From: Chryseobacterium piperi
GTDB lineage: Bacteria > Bacteroidota > Bacteroidia > Flavobacteriales > Weeksellaceae
Reading direction: 5' to 3'
Assembly (NCBI RefSeq): GCF_002285635.2
Contig: NZ_CP023049.2
Location: 4,340,001-4,404,000 of the forward strand
Length of the DNA stretch: 64,000 nucleotides
The notes below the pieces were generated by a model. The model saw nothing but the letters and a program-made list of their open reading frames with translations. It was not told where the DNA came from and did no database searches. Shown piece by piece: positions 16,377-25,015 of the stretch (its first letter is position 1; every line of letters starts with the position of its first letter). The position numbers and the translations under genes were made by a program.

Positions 16377-17456
16377 ATGTCATTACAAGAAAAATTACAA
16401 AAACTAGCCAATGAGAAAAGTGAACCATGTGTAAGTATTTCACTGAATACCCACAGAACTTTTCCTGAAAACCAACAAGATGAGATTATCCTAAAAAATC
16501 TTGTAAAAGAAGCTGAAAATCGTGTTATTGATGAGTATGGAAAAAGACCTGCAGCAGAAGTTCTGGAAAAATTAGAGAATATTGCGGGTAAGATTGATCA
16601 TCAATATAATTTAGACAGCTTACATATATTTATATCCAAAGATACAGAGGAGATTATTAAATCAACCTGGGAATCAAGAGGAAACGTTGTTGAGATTGAT
16701 GAAAAGTTTGCAGTAAGACCTCTTATCAAAGCTACAGTAAGAGCTCAGGAATATCTTATCTTACTTTTAACACAAAGTGGAACAAAATTATATGAAGCGT
16801 TAAACGATTCTATTATTAGAGAAGTTAAAGAAGAAGGGTTTCCGTTTCCTCAAAATCCGTTTTATATCACTCATTCAGATGTGAGAAGTGATTCAAAGCA
16901 AGTGGATAACCAAATCAAAGAGTACTTCAACAGAGTTGATAAGTCTGTAGTTGAAATTCACCGAAGCTCAGGGTTGAATGTGGTGGTTATCAGTACAACG
17001 GATAATTTTAGTAAACTTCTGGAAGTTGCTGATCTACCGAAGATTTATATAGGTCATGATAACAAGAATTATGTTTCTGCAGAGGAGCATCATATTGTAG
17101 AGCAGGCGTACGAGATCATTAAAGAAAAACAAAAAGAAAACCGTGCTTTAGCGATTGAAGAAATCAAAGAAGCTGTTCCACAGGGAACTGTTCTTACGGA
17201 TTTGCAGGAAATTTATCAGGCATCTCTGGATGGAAGAGGAGATTTGTTAATAGTGCATCAGGATTATGAACAGCCTGTTAAAATGATTGATGAGCGTAAT
17301 TTTGAATATGTAGAAGATTCTAAAGAACCAGGAGTGGTAGATGATATTGTATCTGTCATTGCATGGGAAGTATTCTCTAAAAAAGGAAGAGTTCATTTTA
17401 CCAATCAGGATGAACTTTTAGACCTAGGAAAAATCGTTTTGAAAACGAGATACTAG
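16377..17456 (+). CDS. baeRF-family protein (bacterial release-factor-like), probably baeRF3
   Basis: 359 residues without signal peptide. The N-terminus (PCVSISLNTHRTFPENQQDE, then LKNLVKEAENRV) has the pattern of the bacterial archaeo-eukaryotic release factor families, in which a short beta-strand/THR segment opens the fold. A middle segment (LLLTQSGTKLYEALND) and a C-terminal segment (GRGDLLIVHQDYE; VVDDIVSVIAWEVFSKKGRV) also fit the three-domain plan, the last resembling the eL30-like domain. These proteins are proposed to act on stalled ribosomes or peptidyl-tRNA, but experimental evidence is thin. No GGQ motif is present. Monocistronic, with a terminator. Confidence 0.65.
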   Translation: MSLQEKLQKLANEKSEPCVSISLNTHRTFPENQQDEIILKNLVKEAENRVIDEYGKRPAAEVLEKLENIAGKIDHQYNLDSLHIFISKDTEEIIKSTWESRGNVVEIDEKFAVRPLIKATVRAQEYLILLLTQSGTKLYEALNDSIIREVKEEGFPFPQNPFYITHSDVRSDSKQVDNQIKEYFNRVDKSVVEIHRSSGLNVVVISTTDNFSKLLEVADLPKIYIGHDNKNYVSAEEHHIVEQAYEIIKEKQKENRALAIEEIKEAVPQGTVLTDLQEIYQASLDGRGDLLIVHQDYEQPVKMIDERNFEYVEDSKEPGVVDDIVSVIAWEVFSKKGRVHFTNQDELLDLGKIVLKTRY

Positions 17457-17478
17457 AAATATATTTTATTTATAAAAG

Positions 17479-17511
17479 AGTAAGCTGGCTTCAAGTCAGC
17501 TTACTTTTTTT
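17479..17511 (+). terminator. Terminator after baeRF-like gene
   Basis: Nine-base arms AGTAAGCTG and CAGCTTACT followed by a run of seven T, 23 bases after the stop. Confidence 0.88.
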
Positions 17512-17560
17512 ATAGACTATTTTAAAAAAGGCTTAAATTTACTAAAGATCTTTTGTAACA

Positions 17561-19369
17561 ATGGCGAAACCTTTCAACAGAACAATTACTTTATTCGGAA
17601 TATATAAGCAGCTTATCCCATTTATCAGACCTTACCGCTTAATGATCTATGGTACTTTGTTTCTTACTTTCCTGGGAGCTCTCGCTGCACAGGTCAACCC
17701 ACTTGTATTAAAATATACGGTTGATGAGGTAACCCAGCTTACAACACTACCTCATCCTATGTCTGAAGGAATTCATGTGCTGGTTATTATTTCTATTATT
17801 TTACTGGGAAAAGAGCTGTTGAATATTTTTATCAACTTCGGACAGAAGTTTTATGGTGAAAAAATCAGAATTAATGTAAGTTCTGTACTGGCACAATCTG
17901 CTATTGATAAAATATTGAGCTACAGGGTAGCCTATTTTAATGATGAGAATCATGAATCCGGTAAGCTTCAGATCAGAATAGACCGGGGTATTGAAAGTTT
18001 AACAAAACTTGTTCAGAACTTTTTTATTGATATTTTGCCTCTATTTTCCAATGCAATAATCGCTTTGATTATTATGTATATGCAGAATGTATATGTGGGA
18101 ATGGTTTCTACCATTATAGTTCCGATCTACTTTTATATAAGTTCTTTGCAGGCAAAAAAATTAGGCGGAGTTCGCCGTCAGCTGAGAAATCAACGGGAGC
18201 AAAAAACCTCCGGGCTTTTGAATCTGATTAACTCCATTATGGTTATTAAAAGCTTTGTCCGGGAAAAATTTGAAGGTAAAAAACAATACGACCTTCAGAT
18301 GCAATTGATGGAAAGCCAGATGTTCACCAGGAAAACCAACTTTATTTATGACGGATTGAAAACTTTTATAGAACAATTTGGAGTTGTTCTTATTATTCTA
18401 TTGACTGTTTATCTTGTTTTGGATCAACAAATGACTATTGGAGCGATTATGCTTCATATCATGCTTTTTAATAACGTTTCTTCGCCGATCCGTCAGCTTC
18501 ACCGTATCTATGATGATATGAATGATGCGATGATTTATGCTGAAGGATATTTTGACATTCTGAATGCAGATGATGAAAAAGAGCAAAGCGGAACATTTAT
18601 AGAAAAAGAAATTAAAGGGACATTTGAATTAATAGATATCAACTTTACGTATCCTAATGGAACAAAAGCTTTACACGATGTATCCATGACCATCGAAAAT
18701 GGTAAAACTACTGCTTTGGTAGGATTGAGTGGGGCTGGAAAATCTACTATTATTAACCTTTTATGTAAATTTTATCTTCCGGATTCAGGGAAAATCTTAC
18801 TGGATGGGGTTAATCTTAATAATTTTGACAACACCTTTTTACGAGATGATATTGGCCTGGTTCTTCAAAAGAACCATATTTTTCAGGGAAGTATTGAAGA
18901 TAATATCAGGTATGGAAATATGAATGCGACGTTTGACCAGATTCAGGAAGCAGCAAAGAAAGCATACCTACATGACCAGATTTTAGATTTACGTGATCAA
19001 TACAGACATGATGCAACGCAGCTTTCCGGAGGACAGCAACAAAGAATAGCTATTGCCAGATTGTTCTTGAAAAATCCCCCAATTATTTTCCTTGATGAGC
19101 CTACAGCAAGTTTAGACGCTATTGCAACCGAACAAATTAAAAACTCATTAGATGCTATTAAAGAAGGGAGAACTGTTATTATCATTTCTCACTCGTTGTC
19201 TCAAATTCTGGATTCAGACAAAATTTATGTAATGAAAAAGGGAAGAGTTGTTGAAAGTGGCACCCATAACGAGCTTGTACAGCAAAACGGCACATACAGA
19301 GAAATCTTTGATGCTTCAGCAAGAAGCCTTAATTTAGATAAACTGGTCAGCTCTTTTAAAGATAATTGA
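17561..19369 (+). CDS. ABC exporter, fused permease and ATPase (MdlB/MsbA-like)
   Basis: 602 residues. The N-terminal transmembrane domain has six helices (about 25-310; LMIYGTLFLTFLGALAAQVNP, FIDILPLFSNAIIALIIMY and others). The C-terminal nucleotide-binding domain has Walker A GLSGAGKST, signature LSGGQQQR, Walker B IIFLDEPTASLD and the switch His in IISHSLSQI. This is a homodimeric half-transporter of lipid, peptide or drug type; the substrate cannot be told from sequence. A WYL regulator gene follows 60 bases downstream. Confidence 0.94.
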   Translation: MAKPFNRTITLFGIYKQLIPFIRPYRLMIYGTLFLTFLGALAAQVNPLVLKYTVDEVTQLTTLPHPMSEGIHVLVIISIILLGKELLNIFINFGQKFYGEKIRINVSSVLAQSAIDKILSYRVAYFNDENHESGKLQIRIDRGIESLTKLVQNFFIDILPLFSNAIIALIIMYMQNVYVGMVSTIIVPIYFYISSLQAKKLGGVRRQLRNQREQKTSGLLNLINSIMVIKSFVREKFEGKKQYDLQMQLMESQMFTRKTNFIYDGLKTFIEQFGVVLIILLTVYLVLDQQMTIGAIMLHIMLFNNVSSPIRQLHRIYDDMNDAMIYAEGYFDILNADDEKEQSGTFIEKEIKGTFELIDINFTYPNGTKALHDVSMTIENGKTTALVGLSGAGKSTIINLLCKFYLPDSGKILLDGVNLNNFDNTFLRDDIGLVLQKNHIFQGSIEDNIRYGNMNATFDQIQEAAKKAYLHDQILDLRDQYRHDATQLSGGQQQRIAIARLFLKNPPIIFLDEPTASLDAIATEQIKNSLDAIKEGRTVIIISHSLSQILDSDKIYVMKKGRVVESGTHNELVQQNGTYREIFDASARSLNLDKLVSSFKDN

Positions 19370-19429
19370 TTATTAATGTAGCAATGTTGTCAACTATCTA
19401 CTTTCATTAACTACCAGCCATTAAATAAA

Positions 19430-20380
19430 ATGAACGATCATTATCTTAAAAAACTTGATAGAGTAACGGCAATTCTTACGCAGTTGCAGTCCAAACCGTT
19501 GGTAAGGGCACAAGATCTTGCCGAAAAATTTGAAGTAAGCATCAGAACAATTTACAGAGATATTAAGACACTCGAAAATGCAGGAATTCCCATTATTGGA
19601 GAGGCGGGGAGTGGTTACTCTTTAATGGATGGTTATAAGCTGCCACCTGTCATGTTTACTAAAGAAGAAGTATTAAGCTTTATTACTGCAGAAAAACTGA
19701 TGCAGAAATTTTCCCACCAAAGCTTGGGATCTCATTACCAGACGGCAATGGAAAAAGTACGCTCAGTTTTGAAATATTCAGATAAGGATTTAATTCAGAA
19801 TATTGAGAAGCAGATTGATGTATTTTATTACCATGCTCAATCCACCGATTCTATTAAAAATGTCATTCCAACCATTCTGGAGAGTATTGCCGAAAAAACT
19901 CAATTATCTATCGAATACAAAAGTGTTGACTCCAAAATTTCCAATAGAATTATTGAAGCTGTTGGGGTGTTTTTCGAATTTAATTATTGGTATATCATGG
20001 CTTTCTGTACCCTACGAAAAGATTTTAGGCAATTTCGTGTAGACAGAATTCTAGAGATTACGAAAACACCTAACCCTTTTTCTCAGGAGTATGGGCAAAT
20101 CAAAGATTATAGAGTAAGCTCCAAGGAGAAATTGACGATAGTAAAACTGTTGGTAGATAAAAAAGTAATAGGCCACCTGGCAAATTCCAAAAAATATTAC
20201 GGGCTTGTAGAAGAAATCGAAACAGATGAAGGTGTTTTACTCACTTTTGAAACAGAATGGATTACTGAAGGATTTCCACGATGGTTAATTACTTTTGCAG
20301 ATTATGCTACTATTTTAGAACCTGAAATTCTGAGAATAAAGCTCAAAGAATTGATTACAGATATTTCTAAAAGAATATAA
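19430..20380 (+). CDS. YafY-type transcriptional regulator (HTH + WYL)
   Basis: 316 residues. The DeoR-like helix-turn-helix is at about 10-60 (VRAQDLAEKFEVSIRTIYRD), followed by the family segment AGIPIIGEAGSGYSLMDGYKLPPVMFT. The WYL domain follows (about 150-230; FFEFNYWYIMAFCTLRKDFR with FRVDRI), then the C-terminal WCX region. WYL domains sense small ligands or nucleic acids. It sits 60 bases after the ABC exporter gene and could regulate it, though this is only a context inference. Confidence 0.92.
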   Translation: MNDHYLKKLDRVTAILTQLQSKPLVRAQDLAEKFEVSIRTIYRDIKTLENAGIPIIGEAGSGYSLMDGYKLPPVMFTKEEVLSFITAEKLMQKFSHQSLGSHYQTAMEKVRSVLKYSDKDLIQNIEKQIDVFYYHAQSTDSIKNVIPTILESIAEKTQLSIEYKSVDSKISNRIIEAVGVFFEFNYWYIMAFCTLRKDFRQFRVDRILEITKTPNPFSQEYGQIKDYRVSSKEKLTIVKLLVDKKVIGHLANSKKYYGLVEEIETDEGVLLTFETEWITEGFPRWLITFADYATILEPEILRIKLKELITDISKRI

Positions 20381-20458
20381 ACTAAAATTACAGGAGTGTT
20401 TATCAAAAGCAAATGATTCATTAGATTTGCAATTATATTAAAAATAAAAAACACATTT

Positions 20459-21253
20459 ATGAAAAGATTACTATCAGCTTTAGGTTTAATGATCTTTGGA
20501 TCATTGTTCTCACAAAATATTGCTTTCGATAAACTTTACTGGAATTCAGATGCTAACAATTACTTTATAGGCCGCTACCCGGTATCTGGGTCAAACGGAT
20601 TAGCTATTAATTGGTATGGAGGAGTAAGACTTCAAACAGCTGCAGGAGTAGGGGTTCAAGTATTAAATAACGGAAATGTAGGAATAGGAACAACAACTCC
20701 TAATTATAAATTGGATGTTGCGGGTAATGCTCAATTTCAAGATATTATTAGTGGGGGTACGAATTCTTGGATTTTTCATACGCCTGATGGTGGTGGTAAA
20801 AATTTACATATTGCTCCTAGAAGTTTAGATAATACGGAATGGGATTGGAGTAAGCAACTTACTATTAATGGAGAAAATGGTAATGTTCAATTATTAGGAA
20901 AGCTCGAAGCGAAAGAAATAAAAGTAACACTTACGCCAACAGCAGATTTTGTATTTGAAGAAAATTATCATCTTCCAAAATTAGAAGAAGTTGAAAAACA
21001 TATTAAAGAGAAGAAGCATTTACCGGAAATTGCTGATGCAAAAGTAATGGAAAAAGACGGTGTAAATATCGGAGAGTTTCAGATTAAGCTTTTACAAAAG
21101 GTTGAAGAATTAACCCTTTACTCGATAGAGCAAAACAAACAAATTAAAGAACTTCAGAAAGAAAACGCGACTTTGAAAAGTCAATCTGAAGAGATTAAAG
21201 AATTGAGAAAACAAGTTCAAGAGCTTCTTCAGATGAAGACTAAGAATCAGTAA
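20459..21253 (+). CDS. Secreted fiber-like protein with C-terminal coiled coil (copy A)
   Basis: 264 residues with a signal peptide ending in LFSQ. The middle holds the phage-tail-like segment NGNVGIGTTTPNYKLDVAG, common in Bacteroidota surface proteins. The C-terminal part begins TADFVFEENYHLPKLEEVE, passes through KKHLPEIADAKVMEKDGVNIGEFQ and ends in a heptad coiled coil rich in E, K, Q and L. The plan resembles trimeric fibres with an S74-like trimerisation region. The last ~170 residues are very similar to the product at 37897-38754, while the first ~70 differ. Role unknown; likely surface exposed. Confidence 0.85.
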   Translation: MKRLLSALGLMIFGSLFSQNIAFDKLYWNSDANNYFIGRYPVSGSNGLAINWYGGVRLQTAAGVGVQVLNNGNVGIGTTTPNYKLDVAGNAQFQDIISGGTNSWIFHTPDGGGKNLHIAPRSLDNTEWDWSKQLTINGENGNVQLLGKLEAKEIKVTLTPTADFVFEENYHLPKLEEVEKHIKEKKHLPEIADAKVMEKDGVNIGEFQIKLLQKVEELTLYSIEQNKQIKELQKENATLKSQSEEIKELRKQVQELLQMKTKNQ

Positions 21254-21346
21254 TTTTTGATAGCTCAAAGGAAGTTTCTTTATTTTTTCTTGTTTTTCCC
21301 AAGCTAGAAATTAGGTTTTATTAAACTTTTTATCAGATTAAAATAT

Positions 21347-21381
21347 AAAACATGCTCAGAACTTTCTGAGCATGTTTTTTT
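21347..21381. terminator. Bidirectional terminator between copy A and the DinB gene
   Basis: Long arms AAAACATGCTCAG and CTGAGCATGTTTT with a short loop, flanked by A and T runs. Confidence 0.88.
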
Positions 21382-21389
21382 AGCTAAAT

Positions 21390-21917
21390 CTAATGATTGA
21401 TGTAAAGTTTTAGATGTATAATTGATCTTTCCCAGAAGAAAGGAGGTTCAATTCCTAGGGCTCTTAAATAAACATAACCCTGACCACGGTGGTGAATCTC
21501 ATTATCTACGAAGTAAAGAATGTTTTGATACACCGGAAATTCATATTGCCCGAATAAATTGAAAGTTTCCTGAAAACGTTCTTCGGAGATCTGTTTGAAA
21601 TAATGATTGATTACCTCTGTCTCTTCATCCCATTTTTTAAGAATTTCTTCTTTGGTTTTAGGATTAAAGCCTTCCTCATTATAAGCTTCCATATTTTTTT
21701 CGGTAATTCCTTTTAAGGCTGGTCCGCCAATGCTGATTAGTTCTACGGCTAATTTTGCAAAAGGTCTCATTCCTGCAACAGAAAATTCAAATAAATCTTT
21801 TTCAGGGAAAGCTTCAATGACTCTTCTTGTCAGGTTTCTGTGCCCTTGCCAGTGTTCCAATAATTGCTCAGAGGTCATAAACTGTTTTGTAGCTGTGGCA
21901 GTTGCTGTAGTTGTCAT
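21390..21917 (-). CDS. DinB-family protein
   Basis: 175 residues, predicted as a four-helix bundle. The metal-binding histidine pattern of DinB/YfiT-like proteins is visible in LEHWQGHRNLTRRVIEAF (N-terminal helix) and in YFVDNEIHHRGQGYVYLRAL near the C-terminus. These enzymes are often metal-dependent thiol transferases, such as bacillithiol transferases; the substrate here is unknown. The N-terminus has a Thr/Ala repeat (TTTATATATK), and Met14 is an alternative start. Monocistronic. Confidence 0.85.
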   Translation of the reverse strand: MTTTATATATKQFMTSEQLLEHWQGHRNLTRRVIEAFPEKDLFEFSVAGMRPFAKLAVELISIGGPALKGITEKNMEAYNEEGFNPKTKEEILKKWDEETEVINHYFKQISEERFQETFNLFGQYEFPVYQNILYFVDNEIHHRGQGYVYLRALGIEPPFFWERSIIHLKLYINH

Positions 21918-22102
21918 AATATTTTTGTTTTATTTGTTATTGTTGATACAAAGATAATAGGCGATGATGACAACAGTTTGTCAGTAGTATTTTCGAAATA
22001 AAAAATATTTATTTTCTTGTGTTCCAAAATATCATTGAAATTTTTCCGTTTAGAAAAAAGATGGATTGACCCAAGCGGGTAATTATTATAATTTTCAGAG
22101 AA

Positions 22103-22687
22103 ATGAAGAAGTTTATCTTAGCTGTTACCATTGTTCCCCTGGTAATCTCATGTAATAAAATTGGTGAAAAAATAGATCAAACGGTTCAGAAAACAACTGA
22201 AACGGTACAGCAGAAAGCTCAGGCAGCTGTAGAAGAAAGGGTGAAAAATACGGTTAATGAATCCATAAAATCTCTTACAAATTCTCAGGACATCCAGTTT
22301 AATGATGTTTTCCCTAACTCCGGGAAAGACTTGATTTCTGCGGAAAGTGGAAAAAAATTCGTATTTCCTAATGGTACTGAAGGGTATATTTTTAAATATA
22401 AGGCCGATAAAGAAACTTTAATTCCTTTTCTGGAAGGCCAGGCTACTACTAATGAAAGTAAGTCTGACCAGAAAGCACGAAAAATAAATGGGCAGAGTAT
22501 CATCGATAAAATAAGTTTTATTGAAAAATTTCTGCCCGAAAATACGATTGATAAAAATATTTTAGAAGATATAAAGAACGATGATGGTATCGAATATTAC
22601 AAACTGAAAAGATTTCCGAATAGCAGTACCATTATTTATAACTCTAAAAACAAGACAGTGTTGCAATATGTAGAGGTAAATAAATAA
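22103..22687 (+). CDS. Lipoprotein of unknown function
   Basis: 194 residues with a lipoprotein signal, LVISC, and lipidated Cys17. Next comes an amphipathic, Gln/Thr/Ala-rich helix (VQKTTETVQQKAQAAVEERV) of the kind found in envelope-spanning lipoproteins. The C-terminal ~110 residues (VFPNGTEGYIFKYKADKET; YYKLKRFPNSSTIIYNS) appear to form a compact beta-containing domain with no known motif. Flanked by its own terminator. Confidence 0.8.
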   Translation: MKKFILAVTIVPLVISCNKIGEKIDQTVQKTTETVQQKAQAAVEERVKNTVNESIKSLTNSQDIQFNDVFPNSGKDLISAESGKKFVFPNGTEGYIFKYKADKETLIPFLEGQATTNESKSDQKARKINGQSIIDKISFIEKFLPENTIDKNILEDIKNDDGIEYYKLKRFPNSSTIIYNSKNKTVLQYVEVNK

Positions 22688-22693
22688 TTTGAA

Positions 22694-22722
22694 GATGGTC
22701 GTTTTTTATCGGCCATTTTTTA
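22694..22722 (+). terminator. Short terminator after the lipoprotein gene
   Basis: ATGGTCG pairs with CGGCCAT (one G-T pair), followed by TTTTTT. Weaker stem than the other terminators here. Confidence 0.6.
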
Positions 22723-22806
22723 TGAAGTATAGAGGGCTAGAAATGATTTTCAGAAACAGAACATTAAGGTATTGTAGAGATAATTTTAAAAAAGTAATTT
22801 AGTAGT

Positions 22807-23376
22807 ATGAAAATTTATACTAAAACAGGAGATAAAGGACAAACTGCTTTGTATGGTGGAACAAGAGTTTCTAAAGCGAGTGCCAGGGTAGATAGCTATG
22901 GCAATATAGATGAGTTGAATTCATTCATAGGTATTGCAAAAAGTCATATTGAAGATGCGGAGGTGCTAAAGCAACTAAAGAAAATTCAATTTGATTTATT
23001 TACAGTAGGATCTGAGGCGGCAACGCCGGTTGATAAGCTGATGCTTGCTAATGGAAAGTCACGTCTTCCACTAATTATTTCAGAAACAGAAATTGAAGAG
23101 TTAGAACAATGGATGGATGCTTTTGAAACTAAACTGGAACCTCTTCAATATTTTATTCTTCCGGGTGGTGGTAAGCCTGCTACGTTTTTACATGCTGCAA
23201 GAACAATATGCCGTAGAGCTGAACGTTCTCTGGTTTTCTTAAATGAATCAGAAGAGGTACGTCCCGAACTGATCAAATATCTTAACAGGCTTTCAGATTA
23301 TCTTTTTGTTTTGGCCAGATACGTTTCAAAACTAAATAACGAACAGGAAGAATATTGGAATCCGAATGAAAGATAA
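22807..23376 (+). CDS. Cob(I)yrinic acid a,c-diamide adenosyltransferase (PduO type)
   Basis: Adds the 5'-deoxyadenosyl group of ATP to cob(I)alamin. 189 residues, with the ATP-binding N-terminus KIYTKTGDKGQTALYGGTRV, the core SYGNIDELNSFIG and the conserved RTICRRAERSLV and NRLSDYLFVLARY segments of PduO-type enzymes. No other cobalamin genes are present, which suggests salvage of exogenous corrinoid. The last 11 bases overlap the start of the thiamine pyrophosphokinase gene. Confidence 0.95.
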   Translation: MKIYTKTGDKGQTALYGGTRVSKASARVDSYGNIDELNSFIGIAKSHIEDAEVLKQLKKIQFDLFTVGSEAATPVDKLMLANGKSRLPLIISETEIEELEQWMDAFETKLEPLQYFILPGGGKPATFLHAARTICRRAERSLVFLNESEEVRPELIKYLNRLSDYLFVLARYVSKLNNEQEEYWNPNER

Positions 23377-24013
23377 AGCATTACTTTTCATCAACGGAGA
23401 CGTTCCAAAATCATTTCCCAATCCTGATCATTATGGTTTAATTGCCTGTACAGATGGAGCTTTTCATTACTTGAAAAGGCAAGGTTTTCCTTTGGAAAGG
23501 TTAGACTTTATTTCCGGTGATTTTGATTCTCATTCAGGATCGGATGAAGACGTATATGAGGATAAATTCATCCTTACACTAGATCAGGATAAAACAGATT
23601 TTCATAAAGCTTTAGAAATTATTTTAGAAAAAGGGTTTTCTGAGATCGATGTTTTAGGAGGAAGTGGTGGAGAACAGGATCACTTTTTAGGTAACCTTAC
23701 GGTTGCCTATGCATTTAAAGATCGGTTAAACATTAAATTTTATGACGAGTTTTCTGAATATTATTTTATTCCTCAAAATTTCAGTTTGAAGGGTGTGAAA
23801 AATAGAATGATTTCTCTTTATCCTTTTCCTTCAGTGGAAAATATAACGACCAAAGGGTTGAACTGGTCATTGACTGATGGAAATTTAAGTATTACCTCAA
23901 GAATAGGAACCCGGAATTTTGCTGTTGAAGATGAAGTCTCTATCGAATACAGTGCAGGGGACCTATTGTTTTTTGTAGGGATCAATGAAATAGAATATCC
24001 TACAATATATTGA
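23366..24013 (+). CDS. thiN: Thiamine diphosphokinase
   Basis: Converts thiamine to thiamine pyrophosphate using ATP. 215 residues, with conserved ACTDGAFHYL, FISGDFDSHSGS (Asp pair for Mg-ATP), DQDKTDFHKALEI and GGSGGEQDHFLGNL. The C-terminal beta domain binds thiamine (SLYPFPSVENITTKGLNWSL). It overlaps the upstream PduO gene by 11 bases and the downstream phosphatase gene by 4, so the three genes form a translationally coupled operon. Confidence 0.94.
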   Translation: MKDKALLFINGDVPKSFPNPDHYGLIACTDGAFHYLKRQGFPLERLDFISGDFDSHSGSDEDVYEDKFILTLDQDKTDFHKALEIILEKGFSEIDVLGGSGGEQDHFLGNLTVAYAFKDRLNIKFYDEFSEYYFIPQNFSLKGVKNRMISLYPFPSVENITTKGLNWSLTDGNLSITSRIGTRNFAVEDEVSIEYSAGDLLFFVGINEIEYPTIY

Positions 24014-24885
24014 AAAAACTACTCAACATATCAATTTTATTTATTACGATACTCTGTGTTTTTTCTTGCAAAACACAACGTTTTACTTCTCCAGAATATG
24101 GTAAAAATGGTATTGAAAGCCACATTGCCATTAAAAAAATATATAATTTCAGGACAGTAGGCCATATAAAAAATAGAAATGGAAAAATACTTAGGGAAGG
24201 AATGCTGTATAGAAGTGGACATCTTCATAATTTACGGGCATCCTCTTTTGATAACCTTCAGAAAAGAGGAATCAAAGAAATTATTGATCTGAGAAACGAA
24301 AAGGAGATTACTTCAAAGCCCGACCATCTTCCTGATAACATCATTTATAAAAAATACTCTGCTTTTGAAGATCAGGGAGATCAGCTTTCACAGGCTAAAA
24401 AATTGGTTTTAAAAGGAAAAGTAAATGCAGCTGATGCAGATCAAAGAATGATTCGGTTTTATCGTGAGTATGTCACAGAAAATCCTGAAACAATCAGAAA
24501 GATTATTACAGAAATTCTCGAATCTGAACAGCCTGTTCTTTATCACTGTACTGCCGGAAAAGACAGGACAGGAATTATTACGGCATTAATTCTGACTATT
24601 TTAAAGTTTGATAGAACAACAATTGATAATGAATATCTTTTGTCCAATAATTTTAGAAAAGATTTAGTTATGAAAAGGCTTAAGCTTGCTAATACCCTTC
24701 ATTTTGTATATCCTAAAATGGATTTGCAGGTATTGGAAAAGCTAAGTTGGGTCGAAAAACGATACCTTGATGCTTCATTTAATGAAATTGATAATAAATA
24801 TGGTTCAATGAATATTTATATTCAACAGGTTTTGGGAATTGATGAGGATAAAAGACAATCTTATATTCGTAAGTTTACTTATTGA
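24010..24885 (+). CDS. Lipoprotein tyrosine phosphatase (DSP/PTP-like)
   Basis: 291 residues from a TTG start that overlaps the preceding stop (TTGA). The TTG yields a proper lipoprotein signal (MKKLLNISILFITILCVFSC, Cys20), which supports it; the next ATG would lose the signal. The catalytic P-loop is HCTAGKDRTG with Cys180 and Arg186, and YNFRTVG plus IIDLRNEKEI are typical of the Y_phosphatase3 family. It probably dephosphorylates proteins or phosphoinositide-like substrates in the periplasm. Third gene of the operon with the PduO and thiamine kinase genes. Confidence 0.9.
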   Translation: MKKLLNISILFITILCVFSCKTQRFTSPEYGKNGIESHIAIKKIYNFRTVGHIKNRNGKILREGMLYRSGHLHNLRASSFDNLQKRGIKEIIDLRNEKEITSKPDHLPDNIIYKKYSAFEDQGDQLSQAKKLVLKGKVNAADADQRMIRFYREYVTENPETIRKIITEILESEQPVLYHCTAGKDRTGIITALILTILKFDRTTIDNEYLLSNNFRKDLVMKRLKLANTLHFVYPKMDLQVLEKLSWVEKRYLDASFNEIDNKYGSMNIYIQQVLGIDEDKRQSYIRKFTY

Positions 24886-25015
24886 TAATCAATAAATGTC
24901 TACTTGTATTTCAGCTTGATACCTTTCTACAACAAGTTGTAAATTTATGATAATTTTAATAGTAAAAAATCAAACTTTTTTAGCAATTTTGCATTCTTAA
25001 TTCACTTGTTAAAAA

